In this document: piece after piece, positions 44,506 to 55,137 of the stretch
Numbering within the stretch: position 1 is the stretch's first letter
How the letters are laid out: the number at the start of each line of letters is the position of its first letter
Assembly (NCBI GenBank): GCA_039881145.1
Contig: JAYKKI010000032.1
Coordinates: 12,542,501 to 12,606,500 of the forward strand
Origin: Druceiella hillmani
Taxonomy: Eukaryota > Arthropoda > Insecta > Lepidoptera > Hepialidae
Direction: 5' to 3'
DNA length: 64,000 nucleotides
The notes under the pieces: model-generated
Told to the model about the DNA's origin: nothing
Databases searched by the model: none
What the model saw: only the letters and a program-made list of their open reading frames with translations
Translations under genes and position numbers: made by a program

Positions 44506-47215
44506 CACATCGACCTAATGATGTCAAATTAAATAAATACGGTATACCCTTACAAACTGAACAAAAAATAGCTCCAGTATACCGCTAATGCATTTCTATT
44601 TAATATAACGCCATTACGTAGTAGATCTTAGAATTTAAAGTATATATTAAGAATATCGAAGGAGAAAATGGAATCTACCAAGACATTAAATCGTTCAAGT
44701 TTAATAGGGCTTATTAAAATTTATTTTAATAAACCCCATGATATTAAAATTAACGAAAACTTCAAAGATTTAAAGTCTTGATTCACTATGTATCGGTCGT
44801 TTTATGGGAAATAAAAGGGTAAGCAAATATGTCAAACTTCATGTTTTGGAAAGGTCATCCATTCCTATTTCACTCGCTCAATTTGCTTACAACCGTTCCT
44901 AATGAATTTTAACTCCAGGAATGGCTATAGTTTCGGAATCTAGTCCAACTGTAAAATCTGCATGTATATTTCAAGATATAAGTGCTATAAAAATATGGAG
45001 AAATTTAGTTTCATTGCATTGAAATCGGTTCAGACTTTGATGAGATCTCCGTACGAAAAAATGTTAATGCCCTAGGTTTTCATTTGGAGTTTAAGATAAG
45101 TATTACATATTAAAGGTACGAAGTTTTCTTGTAATGCTCAATATAGGTATAATAGAAACATATTTAAATTGTTTTTCCGAATCGAAAAATATCTTAGGAA
45201 CTCGATATACCCTATATATATTTCAATTAGGAAAGGAAAACAAATACTCTACTATGTGTAAAATATATTTATAGTAGATCTTTATACAGGTGCTAGCTAT
45301 AAATCGGCCGTGTCGGTGATGCTTATAGCATAATTGCACAAGCCGAGCTAGTTACCTTTTTGTGGATAAAATATTGAAAAATTTAAAGCCAAGGCGTGTA
45401 ACTTAATTTTTATTTTGTCATTAGATTTAAGAAAATTTCTGTACATAACCTAATTTTTACCTGTTGTATTTTATATCCACAAATAAATGACATTATTACT
45501 ATTATTATTATCTTTTATTAAGGATAAGTCATTAATTCGAATTTAGGAAATATTAGCTAACAAATACGCATTTAGTATGGTGATTTCGATACAAAAGATT
45601 CTAGTTCGTCCGATGGATTTTAATTAGTCAGTTTTATTTTTACCCAAAATTGCAGTGCGATTGGTGCGGCTGATATCCACTAATTGAAGTACTAAAACTG
45701 GAAATAACCGATGGCCGCCTCTAAAAGTTTAAACTCTGTTATTATTATAAAAAAACTGTTTCATTATTGACCGTTTCTTCCAAACGAGTATCTATATTAC
45801 TACTTGAAAAGACAATTTTGTACCCCTTTTTAAGCATATTACGCGCACGGATGAGTGTAAGATTTGGCATAGTTAAAGGAAATTTATGGAAAAGCAGTGC
45901 AGAAAGCTAAAATTATTTGTGTGTTACAAATACATTAAATGATATATTATATATACTTTAAAAGATTCACTGTTTACGTTCAACGATAAAAGATTCATTT
46001 TTACGTTCATGTTGTCAATGTCAAACACATAATAGTCTGTGGTCAAACAGTCGCACAGAGTAAAGATTATCGTCAAACAATTTTAAAATATCAAATTGAC
46101 TGAATGAGTTTCGATCTGTGAATTTTGTGTAATTTCAAACGTCCTTTGTCAATGGCCTATGGAGTGTATGTCAAGGCAAAAAAGCGTTTATATAATATTT
46201 TGTGTAATAGATTTCTATGTTTTATATATTAGTGAAATACAGCTTGTTTAATATATACCTGTTACAAAAGGAAACTTTTGTAACAGCAATCTGAATTAAC
46301 TTAATCTCGCCTACCTACTAGTGTTTTCAACAAAGTGAGTGAATGAGTTTCGACTACCGGGCGACCAAAAGTTCTCTTTAATTTGCAAAACAAAATGTAG
46401 ATGAGACGCTTTAGGGTTTTAGTCATCAATTTCATATCACATCGTTGTACTAAACGATATATGATCTATTATATAATGGTCTTTGATGAAGACTGGATTC
46501 ATATGAATTTTAAATTTCATTATTTTTCATTTTTATAAATGGGATGTAATTATGCATTGCTAGAAAAATTATATAATATTTAACTATCATAAATTCACGG
46601 AAATATTATTGTAACTGCGCTTAGTGTATGGAATTAGTCAGTACTTATTAGAAAAGTACTGGTTTATATGGAAACTGAAAACAATAGTGAAAATTTCTGG
46701 AAACAATATCGAGTCGAAAATTTATGAAATCCTTCAAAGATTCATTTTCACATCTTCTCTCGTGGAAGTGTATTTCAAGGCATTGTAACGCCCTACTGGA
46801 AGTTCATTTCTATATCTCCCGTTCCCTCGTTACATCTTGGCACTTCGTTGCTCGTCTTGACTCATTCCGGCATTTCCTTGTTTCACGTACAGAACATAGC
46901 GTCGAATACAACCAACCTTTCCGTTACTATACAGTACCTAATGGAGAGATTGGCACATTACAGAGAAACTTTATGCCTCAACCGTCATAGTCACAAACTG
47001 AAGTTATACGGTATATCGCGTAATAATTTAGAAGCAACATTTTCCAAGCCTCCAAATTATTACGGATAATATCGAGTAATAATTTGGAGGCAACAATTTC
47101 CAAGTCTATGTTTTTTGTGTTTCTGTCTTCATAGAGTCGAATCTGCAGTTATGTGATTATCTAGTGTGCGCCGATACAGCGATTACTGCTGACAATTTCA
47201 ACTATTATCAATATC
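44506..47215. other. AT-rich stretch, minor structures only
   Basis: Small structures only: GTGCTAGCTATAAATCGGCC and AAGCCGAGCTAGTTACC near 45290-45358, an ATT-rich tail at about 45490-45512 that could be a LINE end, a hairpin TGTTACAAAAG/CTTTTGTAACA at 46259-46285, and a local duplication around TAATAATTTRGAGGCAAC near 47020 and 47075. The overlapping frames at 46724-47069 have no recognisable content. Confidence 0.35.
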
Positions 47216-47218
47216 TCA

Positions 47219-47450
47219 ACTAAATGAAACTACATGATGTAGTATTATTTCTACTCTCTTTAAGTTCTTTACCACGACCTAGGTTTCGTTATATTACAAC
47301 ATCTTCAAGTGGGCTATTAGCAAAGATATATTTGCTTTATTTTGGTTGATTGATTACCCACCTGAAGATGTTGTTATACAACGAAACCTAGGTCGTGGTA
47401 AAGAATTTAAATAAAGTAGAAATAATACTACATCACGTATTTCATTTAAT
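47219..47450. mobile_element. Long inverted repeat, arms about 91 bp, MITE-like foldback
   Basis: The left arm (about 47222-47313) contains GTTCTTTACCACGACCTAGG and TTTCGTTATATTACAACATC. The right arm (about 47357-47447) is its inverted copy (GATGTTGTTATACAACGAAA, CCTAGGTCGTGGTAAAGAA). The spacer is about 43 bases. Arms differ by small indels. No target duplication is obvious, and no coding sequence is present. Confidence 0.85.
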
Positions 47451-48030
47451 TGTGAATTTCTACATAATTAACGCCAAATATATTAAATATTATCAATATC
47501 TATTAAGAAAGGTATATACTTTTTAAGATTTTTCTTTTTCATGTTATTGTAATTTCAAATTATTGTAATTATAATAAAAAACCTATTACATTACACTTAT
47601 TTATTGAGTTCTCGTTTCCGGGGGTAAGTGCTAAGAGATCTTTAAGAAATTCTGAATTTGTTTTGTTTGCATTTTAGTTTTTATAACGGCACACGAATAT
47701 CAGTCCCCCTCATAGACAAATAAAGTTTAAGGCATAATTTAATAAGATGATCCTTAACAAGATCATTTGCTTAAAAGAAAAAGTTGAAATCAACATAAAA
47801 AATGCTTGATTTCCTAACTCAATTCCACAGATTAATGTCAATTATTATGGAAACCAGGATGTTTTTGGCAAACTAAATTTATAAATCAACTAAAACTTAA
47901 CGAAAACGCAAAATTAAATTCTCTGTTCCCAATCTTCTATATTAAGTGTGAATGTAGTATTATGGGTACCGATGAATGACGCAATTTTTAACGTTTGCAA
48001 TTTAATGAAGGTTATTTAAAATATGCATTT
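47451..48030. other. AT-rich stretch with no recognised feature
   Basis: No gene or transposon end recognised between the inverted repeat and the next repeat fragment. Confidence 0.45.
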
Positions 48031-48049
48031 GAATATACTAAGATAATAA

Positions 48050-48215
48050 ATGAAAAAATGAGTTAGTTTGTTTGTTCCACTTTCATGGCTCAACATTCAA
48101 TCGATTTTCATAAAATTTGGCATACATGTAACCTGTATCATAAAGATAAACAAAGGATAAGATTTATCCGGATAAATATTGATTTCGAAGGAGTGAAGCC
48201 GAGGGCATAAGGTGG
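48050..48215 (+). mobile_element. Lepidopteran-type interspersed repeat fragment
   Basis: GTTTGTTTGTTCCAC, then AATCGATTTTCATAAAATTT, GGCATACATGTAACCTG, and finally GGAGTGAAGCCGAGGGCATA follow the order of a common moth repeat ('ACCGATTTTCATGAAATTTGGCATG' ... 'GAAGCCGCGGGCAAAAGC'). The final CTAGT is not present, so the end is decayed. Confidence 0.5.
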
Positions 48216-48281
48216 TACTTTTATAAAACAGAAAATAAGATAGTCGAAATGAAACTGCGTTTTTACACACCGAGTGCCACA

Positions 48282-48456
48282 ATTTCCTTTGTTTTTACCG
48301 GGAAACTAATTATTACATTATACTTTACTTATAAAGCATTTGTATAGAAATTGTAGATTCCGTAAACACGTAGTACGCAATCTACAATTTCTATACAAAT
48401 GTTTTATAAGTAAAGTATAATGTAATAATTAGTTTCCCGGAAAAAACAAAGGAAAT
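48282..48456. mobile_element. Long inverted repeat, arms about 83 bp, short spacer
   Basis: The left arm (48282-48364) contains AAACTAATTATTACATTATA, and the right arm (48374-48456) is its near-exact inverted copy (TATAATGTAATAATTAGTTT). The spacer is about 9 bases. The arms end in TTTCCTTTG and CAAAGGAAA. It interrupts or abuts the repeat fragment at 48050-48215. It is too symmetric to be chance and is likely a foldback or MITE. Confidence 0.9.
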
Positions 48457-48675
48457 AAAAAACAAATAAAATATGGGCAAACAATTTATGAGAAAATTTC
48501 GTATTTCTCTCGAATTATACATCCAATTTTGATGTAAACTTTTTTGTCACACTTATTTTAGCACTGTGCATATCTCTCAACATTTTTCAAAATGGTTTAT
48601 GCATTGATAAAGGTTTAAAAATTTCAGATTCGTTATCATTACGGAGGGAAAATATATTTCGAAACTGGTTATTAA
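48457..48675. other. AT-rich spacer
   Basis: No feature recognised. Confidence 0.4.
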
Positions 48676-48679
48676 AAAT

Positions 48680-48964
48680 TGAATACCTTTTTATTTATTT
48701 TTTCTTAATGTTTTATCTATACATATAATAAAATTGTATCAGAGTAAATTCTGTCCATGGAAAATATTTTAAGAGGATGGATTTTGCGTATAGAATGATA
48801 ATAGAAGCCAGAAAACCTTTTTTTTAGAATTTTTGTTTATCCATCTGCACAAATTGTGCATCAATAATGCAAAACCACTGGATGGATTTTAATGAAATTT
48901 GATTTGGTAATAGCTAATAATTAAGATCAACATATGAGAGGAAAAAAATAGCTCCAGCTAGTCA
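48680..48964 (+). mobile_element. Possible decayed interspersed repeat
   Basis: TATACATATAATAAAATTGT, TTTTTGTTTATCCATCTGC, AACCACTGGATGGATTTTAA and TGAAATTTG, then AATAGCTCCAGCTAGT, resemble a widespread insect repeat with an 'ACTG.A.GGATTTTNATGAAATTTG' core and a CTAGT end. Confidence 0.45.
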
Positions 48965-49640
48965 GTAATAATATTATTAAAATCAGTATGTTTCTTACTT
49001 TATACTTAAGGCAATACAGAGAAAAAATGCGGAAAAATGTTTCTTTTTTTCTAGAAAACAGTATATTTTCAATTTCTTTTTTGAAATTTTTCCATGATTG
49101 CGATTAGCATTATACAATATTCCAGTTTTCAACTTAGTGAAGTAGCTCATTAGATCATATCGGATATTTTCTTTACATAAATTTAATTAACTTAAAAACG
49201 AACACCCTGTACCAGTAGCGAGAAACTCGACTAAACTCGCGTTATGCGCTCAAGTATTCGTCGGCCTCATGTTATTGGATATCCGTTCCTGATAGAATGC
49301 AGGATTACGCACGCGTGAATGGGCACGCCTGTTTATTTACTACTCGTCATTCGATACCACGCTCCAAATGTTCCTCTTCGCGGCACATCGCAATCGTGTT
49401 TTAAGATGAAATAAGCGTAGCTGTCGCTAATGGACGAGTTACAATTTGGGTTGAAATGAGGTTTCAAAACTCATTACTTGCCAGCTTGTACTTGACACTT
49501 CGTCCACGTCGACTCACGCAAAGTCCACAGTTAAGTAAAGCATAAACAACGAGAGAATCGTTTTCAATTGACAGACAATTAGGTTACAGTTCTAGTCATA
49601 GAGTGCAAATAATATTAACTTCTTCTTTGTCAGCACTATT
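48965..49640. other. Unique stretch, GC a little higher at 49210-49400
   Basis: AACACCCTGTACCAG near 49202 resembles a common insect repeat boundary, and similar ATACAGGGTG lies near 37373 in the opposite sense. No gene recognised. Confidence 0.35.
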
Positions 49641-49644
49641 GCCT

Positions 49645-50330
49645 GATGCAGGCCAACGCTTTCCCAATCTACTCCCTCCGGGCAGTACGACTTGATGCAA
49701 GGTTTCTTAATCTTTTAAAGTTTTCTACAATGTCCAACCACCTTGTAGGTGGTCTTCCTCTTCCTCTTGTACCTTCAATCTTCCCGAAAGTCAGTTTTTT
49801 AACTGGGTCCAGATTTTCCCGTCGAAAAACGTGTCCCAACCATCTGATTCTCTAGGACTTGATTACTCTCAAAATGTTTGCCCATATTTAGTATAAATTT
49901 CATTGTTATATAAGCTTCTCCAGATATTAATTTCTTTGACCGCTCTAAAAATTGATCGAAGGATCTTTCTTTCAAAGATGAATAACTAAGTTGAAAGAAG
50001 CCTATTCTCTTCTGCTTTATTGATTGCCCAGGTTTCGCTACTATACAAAATGATAGGTCTGATGAGAGTTTTATGTACATTTATTTTTATATTAACAGAG
50101 ATGGGTTTTGATTTGAGTTGTCTTTTTAGATCATAGTAACATTTGTTAACATCAAAAGTCGGTTTCCAATTTCAACTTTTATCTATTTTTACTGGTAATG
50201 AGTATACTTAAATTGAGTGACTCCTTCAAAAGTATAATTTCCAATTGGAGCAAAATTGCACATCATGCGCTGTAGAGCTTACTACCAAAAATTTTGTTTT
50301 TTCTTCATTTCGAAAAAAACAAATAATATT
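49645..50330 (-). pseudogene. LINE reverse-transcriptase C-terminal remnant, minus strand
   Basis: Read on the minus strand from right to left: NEEKTKFLVVSST, then IRPIILYSSETWAINKAEEN, then FERKILRSIFRAVKEINIWR. Next come RWLGHVFRRENLDPVKK, TRGRGRPPTRWLDIVENF and ARREWIGKALACIR. This is the standard order for the end of an insect LINE reverse transcriptase: a Lys-Thr-Lys segment, then RP.L.Y.SETW, F.RK.LR, W.GHV.R, GRGRP..RW and a terminal RxEW. Frameshifts and stops break it, and the catalytic YADD region is not present. It differs from the fragment at 34.7 kb. Confidence 0.82.
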
Positions 50331-50645
50331 AACTCTGCGCTTCATTCTGGCATCGATAAACATTTCGATACTTGAACTTTAAATTAATAATATCATATGT
50401 TTATTCGCTAAATTAATATGATTGACGATATATTAAACGATATTTAAGGGTATAGTTAGTTTTTAAATAGGTACGCATGTTTTCAAGGTTTAGGTCGCAT
50501 GTAAAATAAATACATGCGTATCGTTCGTCTTTAAAATGTATTATTATCTATTGTTTGCAAAAAACGTGTCGACAATTTAAAGACAGATTTTATCTTATCA
50601 TTAATAGTGCTGACGCTAAAGCGGAATAAATATATAAAAATTAGA
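50331..50645. other. AT-rich spacer
   Basis: No feature recognised between the LINE remnant and the 72-bp array. Confidence 0.45.
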
Positions 50646-50649
50646 ACGC

Positions 50650-51515
50650 GAAAGAGATTGAAAAAAAGCCTCAAATAGAGCACACCATTATCGTAAATTA
50701 TTTTGTTATTTCTTTTCTAAAGAAAGAGTTTTAAAAAAAGCCTCAAATAGAGCACACCATTATCGTAAATTATTTTGTTATTTCTTTTCTAAAGAAAGAG
50801 ATTTAAAAAAAGCCTCAAATAGAGCACACCATTATCGTAAATTATTTTGTTATTTCTTTTCTAAAGAAAGAGATTTAAAAAAAGCCTCAAATAGAGCACA
50901 CCATTATCGTAAATTATTTTGTTATTTCTTTTCTAAAGAAAGAGATTTTAAAAAAGCCTCAAATAGAGCACACCATTATCGTAAATTATTTTGTTATTTC
51001 TTTTCTAAAGAAAGAGATTTAAAAAAAGCCTCAAATAGAGCACACCATTATCGTAAATTATTTTGTTATTTCTTTTCTAAAGAAAGAGATTTAAAAAAAA
51101 CCTCAAATAGAGCACACCATTATCGTAAATTATTTTGTTATTTCTTTTCTAAAGAAAGAGATTTAAAAAAAGCCTCAAATAGAGCACACCATTATCGTAA
51201 ATTATTTTGTTATTTCTTTTCTAAAGAAAGAGATTTAAAAAAAGCCTCAAATAGAGCACACCATTATCGTAAATTATTTTGTTATTTCTTTTCTAAAGAA
51301 AGAGATTTAAAAAAAGCCTCAAATAGAGCACACCATTATCGTAAATTATTTTGTTATTTCTTTTCTAAAGAAAGAGATTTAAAAAAAGCCTCAAATAGAG
51401 CACACCATTATCGTAAATTATTTTGTTATTTCTTTTCTAAAGAAAGAGATTTAAAAAAAGCCTCAATGGGAGCACATCATTATCGTACGTTATTTTGTTA
51501 TTTCTTTTCTATTAA
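50650..51515. repeat. 72-bp tandem array, 12 copies, highly uniform
   Basis: GCCTCAAATAGAGCACACC recurs every 72 bp from 50668. The unit continues ATTATCGTAAATTATTTTG, TTATTTCTTTTCTAAAGAAA and GAGATTTAAAAAAA. Internal copies differ by at most one or two bases, mainly in the A run. Only the last copy (from about 51460, CCTCAATGGGAGCACATCAT) is clearly diverged. The unit has stops in the frames I checked and is not coding. Low divergence means recent homogenisation. Confidence 0.96.
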
Positions 51516-51704
51516 TACTACTTTCGTCTTTAATTAAAGATGTTAAAGGAAATAAACTTCTCGATGAAATATAACATAACCGAGTTCCGTTAGTATTAAG
51601 AACTAATAAAGGAAACACTTGGTTACTGCCGATGCTACGGACGCATCGCTATTAGAACTTGACTGTAACTAAACCTTTGACGCTATAAATGTCGAATAAT
51701 TATA

Positions 51705-51948
51705 GATGTTAAGTTGTTTCTTAAAAAATGTTAAGCTTTTTAACAGTAGGTTGCCGCAAACGTGTAGAAAAAATTTCATTAAGAAACTGTAGGGTTTTTT
51801 ACAGCAGGTTGCCGCAAACGTATAGAAAAATTTTCGATAAGAAATTATAGGTCTTTTTACAGCAGGTTGCCGCAAACGTATAGAAAAATTTTCGTTAAGA
51901 AACTATAGGTCTTTTTTACTATAGGTTATCGCAAACGTGTAGAACAAA
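51705..51948. repeat. 58- to 59-bp tandem repeat, four copies
   Basis: GGTTGCCGCAAACGT occurs at about 51749, 51808 and 51866, with a variant (GGTTATCGCAAACGTG) at 51924. Each copy continues TAGAAAAATTTTCRTTAAGA and AACTATAGGTCTTTTTACAG. Confidence 0.9.
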
Positions 51949-51951
51949 AGA

Positions 51952-52530
51952 TAAAAACCTGTTAAACACAAGTTGAACTCGCGCTACGAATGTTCCGTAC
52001 ACATTTAGGCACTTATAAACATTCAAGGGTAGTACGTAGTTTTTCTACTAAAATATTAATTTTTCACAACGTAATTATACTGTCTGCTATATTTTTGAAA
52101 GGTGTAAAACTATGGTGCATATTTAAAAAATTATAACGTCTATGATCATCGCTATAGCTTTCCTACAATCTTTGCGTCGGCTTCTGAAAATCCTATGTTT
52201 TTCACGATTATGTATTGAGTAACTTCGGAAATGAGGAAAGAACTATTTTTCCCTAAATATATACTACCTAAAATTGTGAAAAAAAAACTTTTTCAGACCC
52301 TAACTAGTCCTCAAATGATACGTCACTATATATTGAATTGAAAAAAATAGAGTACATACTTAGTTTTCCCCATATAAATATTTTTTAATGTTACATCCGC
52401 AGTTTGCTCGAATTACCATTTCTGCGTCAAGCGATTCCTGAAATAAACGCTTGTGACAGACTGACCGAAAGACACGTCAGCGATCTTATAAGAATTTAAT
52501 TTTTCGTTTTGTAATAGGAAACTTAAAAAT
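51952..52530 (+). mobile_element. GGTTCCGTACC dispersed repeat, diverged long copy
   Basis: It starts AAAACCTGTTAAACACAAGT, then TTCCGTACACATTTAGGCAC, CAACGTAATTATACTGTCTG and TTTTTGAAAGGTGTAAAAC. Later it has GCGTCAAGCGATTCCTG and GACAGACTGACCGAAAGACA, and ends TAATTTTTCGTTTTGTAATA. The right end has lost the clear GGTACGGAACCC. It sits directly after the 59-bp array. Confidence 0.65.
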
Positions 52531-53090
52531 TTGTTTTGCGTTGGAAGTTTGTGCTATTATTATCAATATTATGATATATAGAGCGAGAAGAAATAGGCAA
52601 TATATTTTTAATGTAGCATATAACATAAAGCGGACTCATTGCTTAACATTTTTTTCCACTTAATCATGGCAAAGGAAATTAAATCATATAACTAACGAAA
52701 ATATTAGTTATACTAAGGGTTTAAAAATAGCCTGAATTTGACGCAAGGAAAAGATCGAGGCGTAGAAGTACGAAGCGTAGAAGGCGTAGAATTCGAACGG
52801 ACAGATAGTAACACACTGAGTAAAGTTATGAAAATATGACTTCTAAAATGACTTTGAATACATATATAGACGACACATCTGATTCATCCTATGACTTGGC
52901 AGTTTAGTATCATTGTCAAATTCTTTTCGTGAAAAGTTTTGTTTATGTTTTGTAAAAGTTTGAATATTTTTAGGATTTAGAACGAAAATAGCTTATCCAG
53001 TTACCGTCGTATACTTATGGGGTTCAGATGGATATACGGTGTATGGTATCGTTTTAGGTCGTGTGGTTGGTTAATAAGCAATAACGATTT
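52531..53090. other. AT-rich stretch with no recognised feature
   Basis: A short local repeat around GAAGCGTAGAAGGCGTAGAA (near 52770) is the only structure seen. Confidence 0.45.
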
Positions 53091-53095
53091 AAGTG

Positions 53096-53703
53096 ATTTA
53101 AGTCAAGGAGTGCCGAGTGCATATTTAAATTTTATTTAAGGGAATCGAAGTGTGCCGAGTGAATATGTAAATTTAATTTAAGAAGTCGAAATGTGCTGAG
53201 TACATATTTAAATTTTACTTAAGAGAGTCGCCGTATGCTGAGTGCATATCTAAATTTTATTTAAGGGAGTCGAAGTGTGCCGAGTGCATACTTAAGTTTT
53301 ATTTAAGGGTCGAAGTGTGCCGAGCGCATATTTAAATTTCATTTAATAGAATTGAAGTGTGAAAAGTGCATATTTCAATTTTGTTTAAGGGAGACGAAGT
53401 GTGCCGAGTGCATACTTAAGTTTTATTTAAGGGTTGAAATGTGCCGAACGCATATTTAAATTTCATTTAATAGAATTGAAGTGTGCGAAGGGCATATTTA
53501 AATTTTATTTAAGGGAGACGAAGTGTGCCGAGTGCATACTTAAGTTTTATTTAAGGGAGTCGAAGTGTGCCGAGTGCATATTTAAATTTTATTTAATGCA
53601 GTTGAAGTGTGCCGAGTGCATATTTAAATTTTATTTACGGGAGTCGAAGTGTGCCGAGTGCATACTTAAACAAGGGAGTTGAAGTGTTCAAAGTGCATAT
53701 TTA
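53096..53703. repeat. 39- to 45-bp minisatellite, about 15 imperfect units
   Basis: The core GAAGTGTGCCGAGTGCATA followed by TTTAAATTTTATTTAAGGGA repeats throughout. Units differ in length by 3-6 bases and in sequence, so this array is older than the 72-bp one. Many unit lengths are multiples of three, which gives a plus-strand frame at 53434-53682 with the repeat KCAECIFKFYLRES. Stops occur in neighbouring units, so I do not call it a gene. Confidence 0.92.
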
Positions 53704-53914
53704 TTGTTTAAATCATTTTGTTTACATTCAAAGTATATATGAAGATATTGTGGACAGCATGAGCATCTACGAACAGTTCAACGGTGTATATTATTATTTA
53801 ATACCAGTTGTCTATTATAACCCATTTTCTGTTGGCAAAATCAGACCATATTAAGTATATTTAAATTAAGAAAACTAAACTGTTATAAAAGCTCATAGCA
53901 AAAAGGTGAAATAA

Positions 53915-54365
53915 AAGTGAACCGACTTCAAATAACTATTGAATAAGAATCGCATTAAAATAATATAATAATGAAAAATATTAGTACTTAGTTCGAATTT
54001 TTGCAGCACAATATTATTTCTGAACATAAATAAATCTAATTATGATGAAAGGACATGTCAAGATAAGTCAAAAGAGCCCAAATTCGGTGAATAAACCCTT
54101 CACAATCGAGGAGTTCTTCCACTACTATATAATAATATAAAAATATGATAAATAAATATAAACTCGGTATCTTAGTTCTCAAAGTAGTCTTGTACTCACA
54201 TCCGTTGAGGAGTTCCTCCGTCCATAATCAGATCCTGACTCTATTTACATGGGATCTATTTGAAATAATTTGCTTTCACTCAAAAAGTATCGTGAAAATC
54301 GATCAACGCGTCTCCGAATTACGGCTGTACATACATGAAAAAATACATACGTTTCAGGTAAAGAA
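53915..54365 (+). mobile_element. Lepidopteran-type interspersed repeat with GAGGAGTTC motif
   Basis: AACCGACTTCAAATAACT, then ATCGAGGAGTTCTTCC, then GAGGAGTTCCTCCGTCCATA, ATCAGATCCTGACTC and CATGGGATC. It then runs AAAATCGATCAACGCGTCTC, CGAATTACGGCTGTACATAC and TGAAAAAATACATACG. The block order fits a common moth repeat ('GAGGAGTTCC...CATCAGATCCTGA...CGGAGTAATCGGCGTACATACAT'). I recognise it from memory only. No coding sequence. Confidence 0.5.
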
Positions 54366-54723
54366 CATTCTTCTTTTTTTGATTAATAACTATATAAAAA
54401 TGATGTTTGAAAAAATTACAAACTACAATGAAATCAGCAAAAAATGTCAAGTATGTGTATAGTCAATTTATTACAGACGTGATCATAAATTCAATATGGC
54501 GGATGCTCCAAGATGACAAATGAATTTTTTTGGACCCCTTTATATGGAAATCAAATAAAAGAGATTGGCGGGTAAAATGCAAAAAAAATATACATACTTC
54601 AGCTGATTACGAACAAAAATAAGATTCAGTAATGTGATTTTTTAGAAAGTGTCACACTGTCAAGTAAATAACGAAATAAAGACAAATATATCATCATCAT
54701 CATCATCATAATCATCATCATCA
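54366..54723. other. Spacer ending in an (ATC)n microsatellite
   Basis: Mostly unrecognised. ATC triplets occupy about 54690-54726 and run into the start of the Helitron. Confidence 0.6.
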
Positions 54724-55137
54724 TCATATATATTAATACGCTAAGGTTAAGATGTTACACTCCCTTTTTAGAAAAAACCTCACAACTAATCCACATAAAT
54801 TATATATCATTTTATAGATAATTGCTTGCTCTACCGGTTGTGGATACAACTAAAAAATTTATTATTGCTATTGTTGTTGCAAATTAATTCATTATTAAAA
54901 TTATATACACAAAACAGCAATGCTGCCATCTAACGGCTCAACGTCAATATGATTGACGGTCGGTAAAATTTTTGTTTAATTTCAAATCCACTCACCTATA
55001 AATAAAGTGGCGCTTTAGCTCAATGCTTTTGATACTTGCGCCTCTATATGTCAATTTTAGTAAAATATTTGTTTGATCTGTCATCTGAGCTTCATAATGG
55101 AATAAATAATGCGAAGACTTCGCACGGGTCACGCTAG
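54724..55137 (+). mobile_element. Non-autonomous Helitron, 414 bp, copy 2
   Basis: It starts TCATATATATTAATACGCTA after A and ends with the hairpin GCGAAGACTTCGC, then ACGGGTCACGCTAG, followed by T. Its length and sequence match the inverted copy at 27096-27509. The body includes CATCTAACGGCTCAACGTCA and AAATAAAGTGGCGCTTTAGC. No open frame. Insertion next to an (ATC)n run makes the exact first base ambiguous by one or two repeats. Confidence 0.88.
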
